From positions 1 to 5,907 of the forward strand of contig VBJE01000258.1 of assembly GCA_005879675.1 (NCBI GenBank): a stretch of DNA of 5,907 bases. Direction: 5' to 3'. Both the position numbers and the translations under genes were made by a program. This document shows positions 5,875 through 5,907 of this stretch, in pieces (the first letter of the stretch is position 1; each line of letters starts with the position of its first letter). The notes beneath the pieces were generated by a model. The model was not told the origin of the DNA. It did not search any database and was given only the letters and a program-made list of their open reading frames with translations. The stretch comes from Chloroflexota bacterium. GTDB lineage: Bacteria > Chloroflexota > Dormibacteria > Dormibacterales > Dormibacteraceae.

Positions 5875-5907
5875 GTGTCTCCCCTGACGCCGGAAGTCAT
5901 TCGCAAC
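5875..5907 (+). CDS. Possible start of a further gene, cut by the window edge
   Basis: After the GDPD stop a GTG at 5875 opens a frame reading MSPLTPEVIRN to the end of the window. All but one of its codons end in G or C. An AT-rich run, AATATTCATA (5861-5870), precedes it and stands out from the GC-rich surroundings, but no ribosome site is at normal spacing. The AAGGAG in the GDPD's last codons is about 30 bases away. Only 11 codons are visible, so no function can be given. Confidence 0.3.
   Translation, partial: MSPLTPEVIRN

Noticed and set aside
5088..5906. A 272-codon minus-strand frame across the GDPD
   Set aside because: It reads as Asp/Val/Arg-rich antisense of the GDPD frame, which itself has recognisable family motifs.

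Overview
The window is GC-rich, densely coding bacterial DNA with every recognisable gene on the + strand. Codons strongly favour G or C at the third position, and GTG and TTG occur as probable starts. Branched-chain amino acid ABC ATPases, a MASE1 histidine kinase, a GT-C membrane glycosyltransferase and an unusually small glycerophosphodiesterase fit a high-GC soil or environmental lineage such as Actinomycetota, Chloroflexota or a related candidate phylum. Nothing here fixes the taxon, so this is inference.

Layout. (1) Positions 1-1471 hold the end of a Liv/HAAT-type amino acid ABC transporter operon: livG, cut by the window's left edge, followed by livF, with an 11-base overlap. The binding protein and permeases (livK/livH/livM) would be expected upstream, outside the window. 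(2) After a short gap lies an orphan sensor histidine kinase (about 1550-3190) with a MASE1 membrane sensor. No response regulator is visible. (3) Positions 3186-3348 hold a compact cluster of direct and inverted repeats that begins inside the kinase stop codon. About 330 bases without a recognised gene follow, including one weak coding-like open frame. (4) Positions 3681-5849 hold a two-gene unit: a PMT/ArnT-like GT-C glycosyltransferase and, three bases after its stop codon, a minimal GDPD-family phosphodiesterase. (5) The last 33 bases may be the start of another gene.

How the genes relate. LivG and LivF would form the cytoplasmic ATPase pair of one importer, and their motifs predict one canonical and one degenerate ATP site. 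The glycosyltransferase and GDPD are probably co-transcribed and may act on a shared lipid or glycan pathway, but no sequence feature identifies the substrate. I see no defence system, mobile element, CRISPR array, tRNA or rRNA. The points most worth a second look are the shortened GDPD with altered active-site motifs, the repeat cluster over the kinase stop codon, the kinase's atypical H-box, and the asymmetric ABC ATPase pair.
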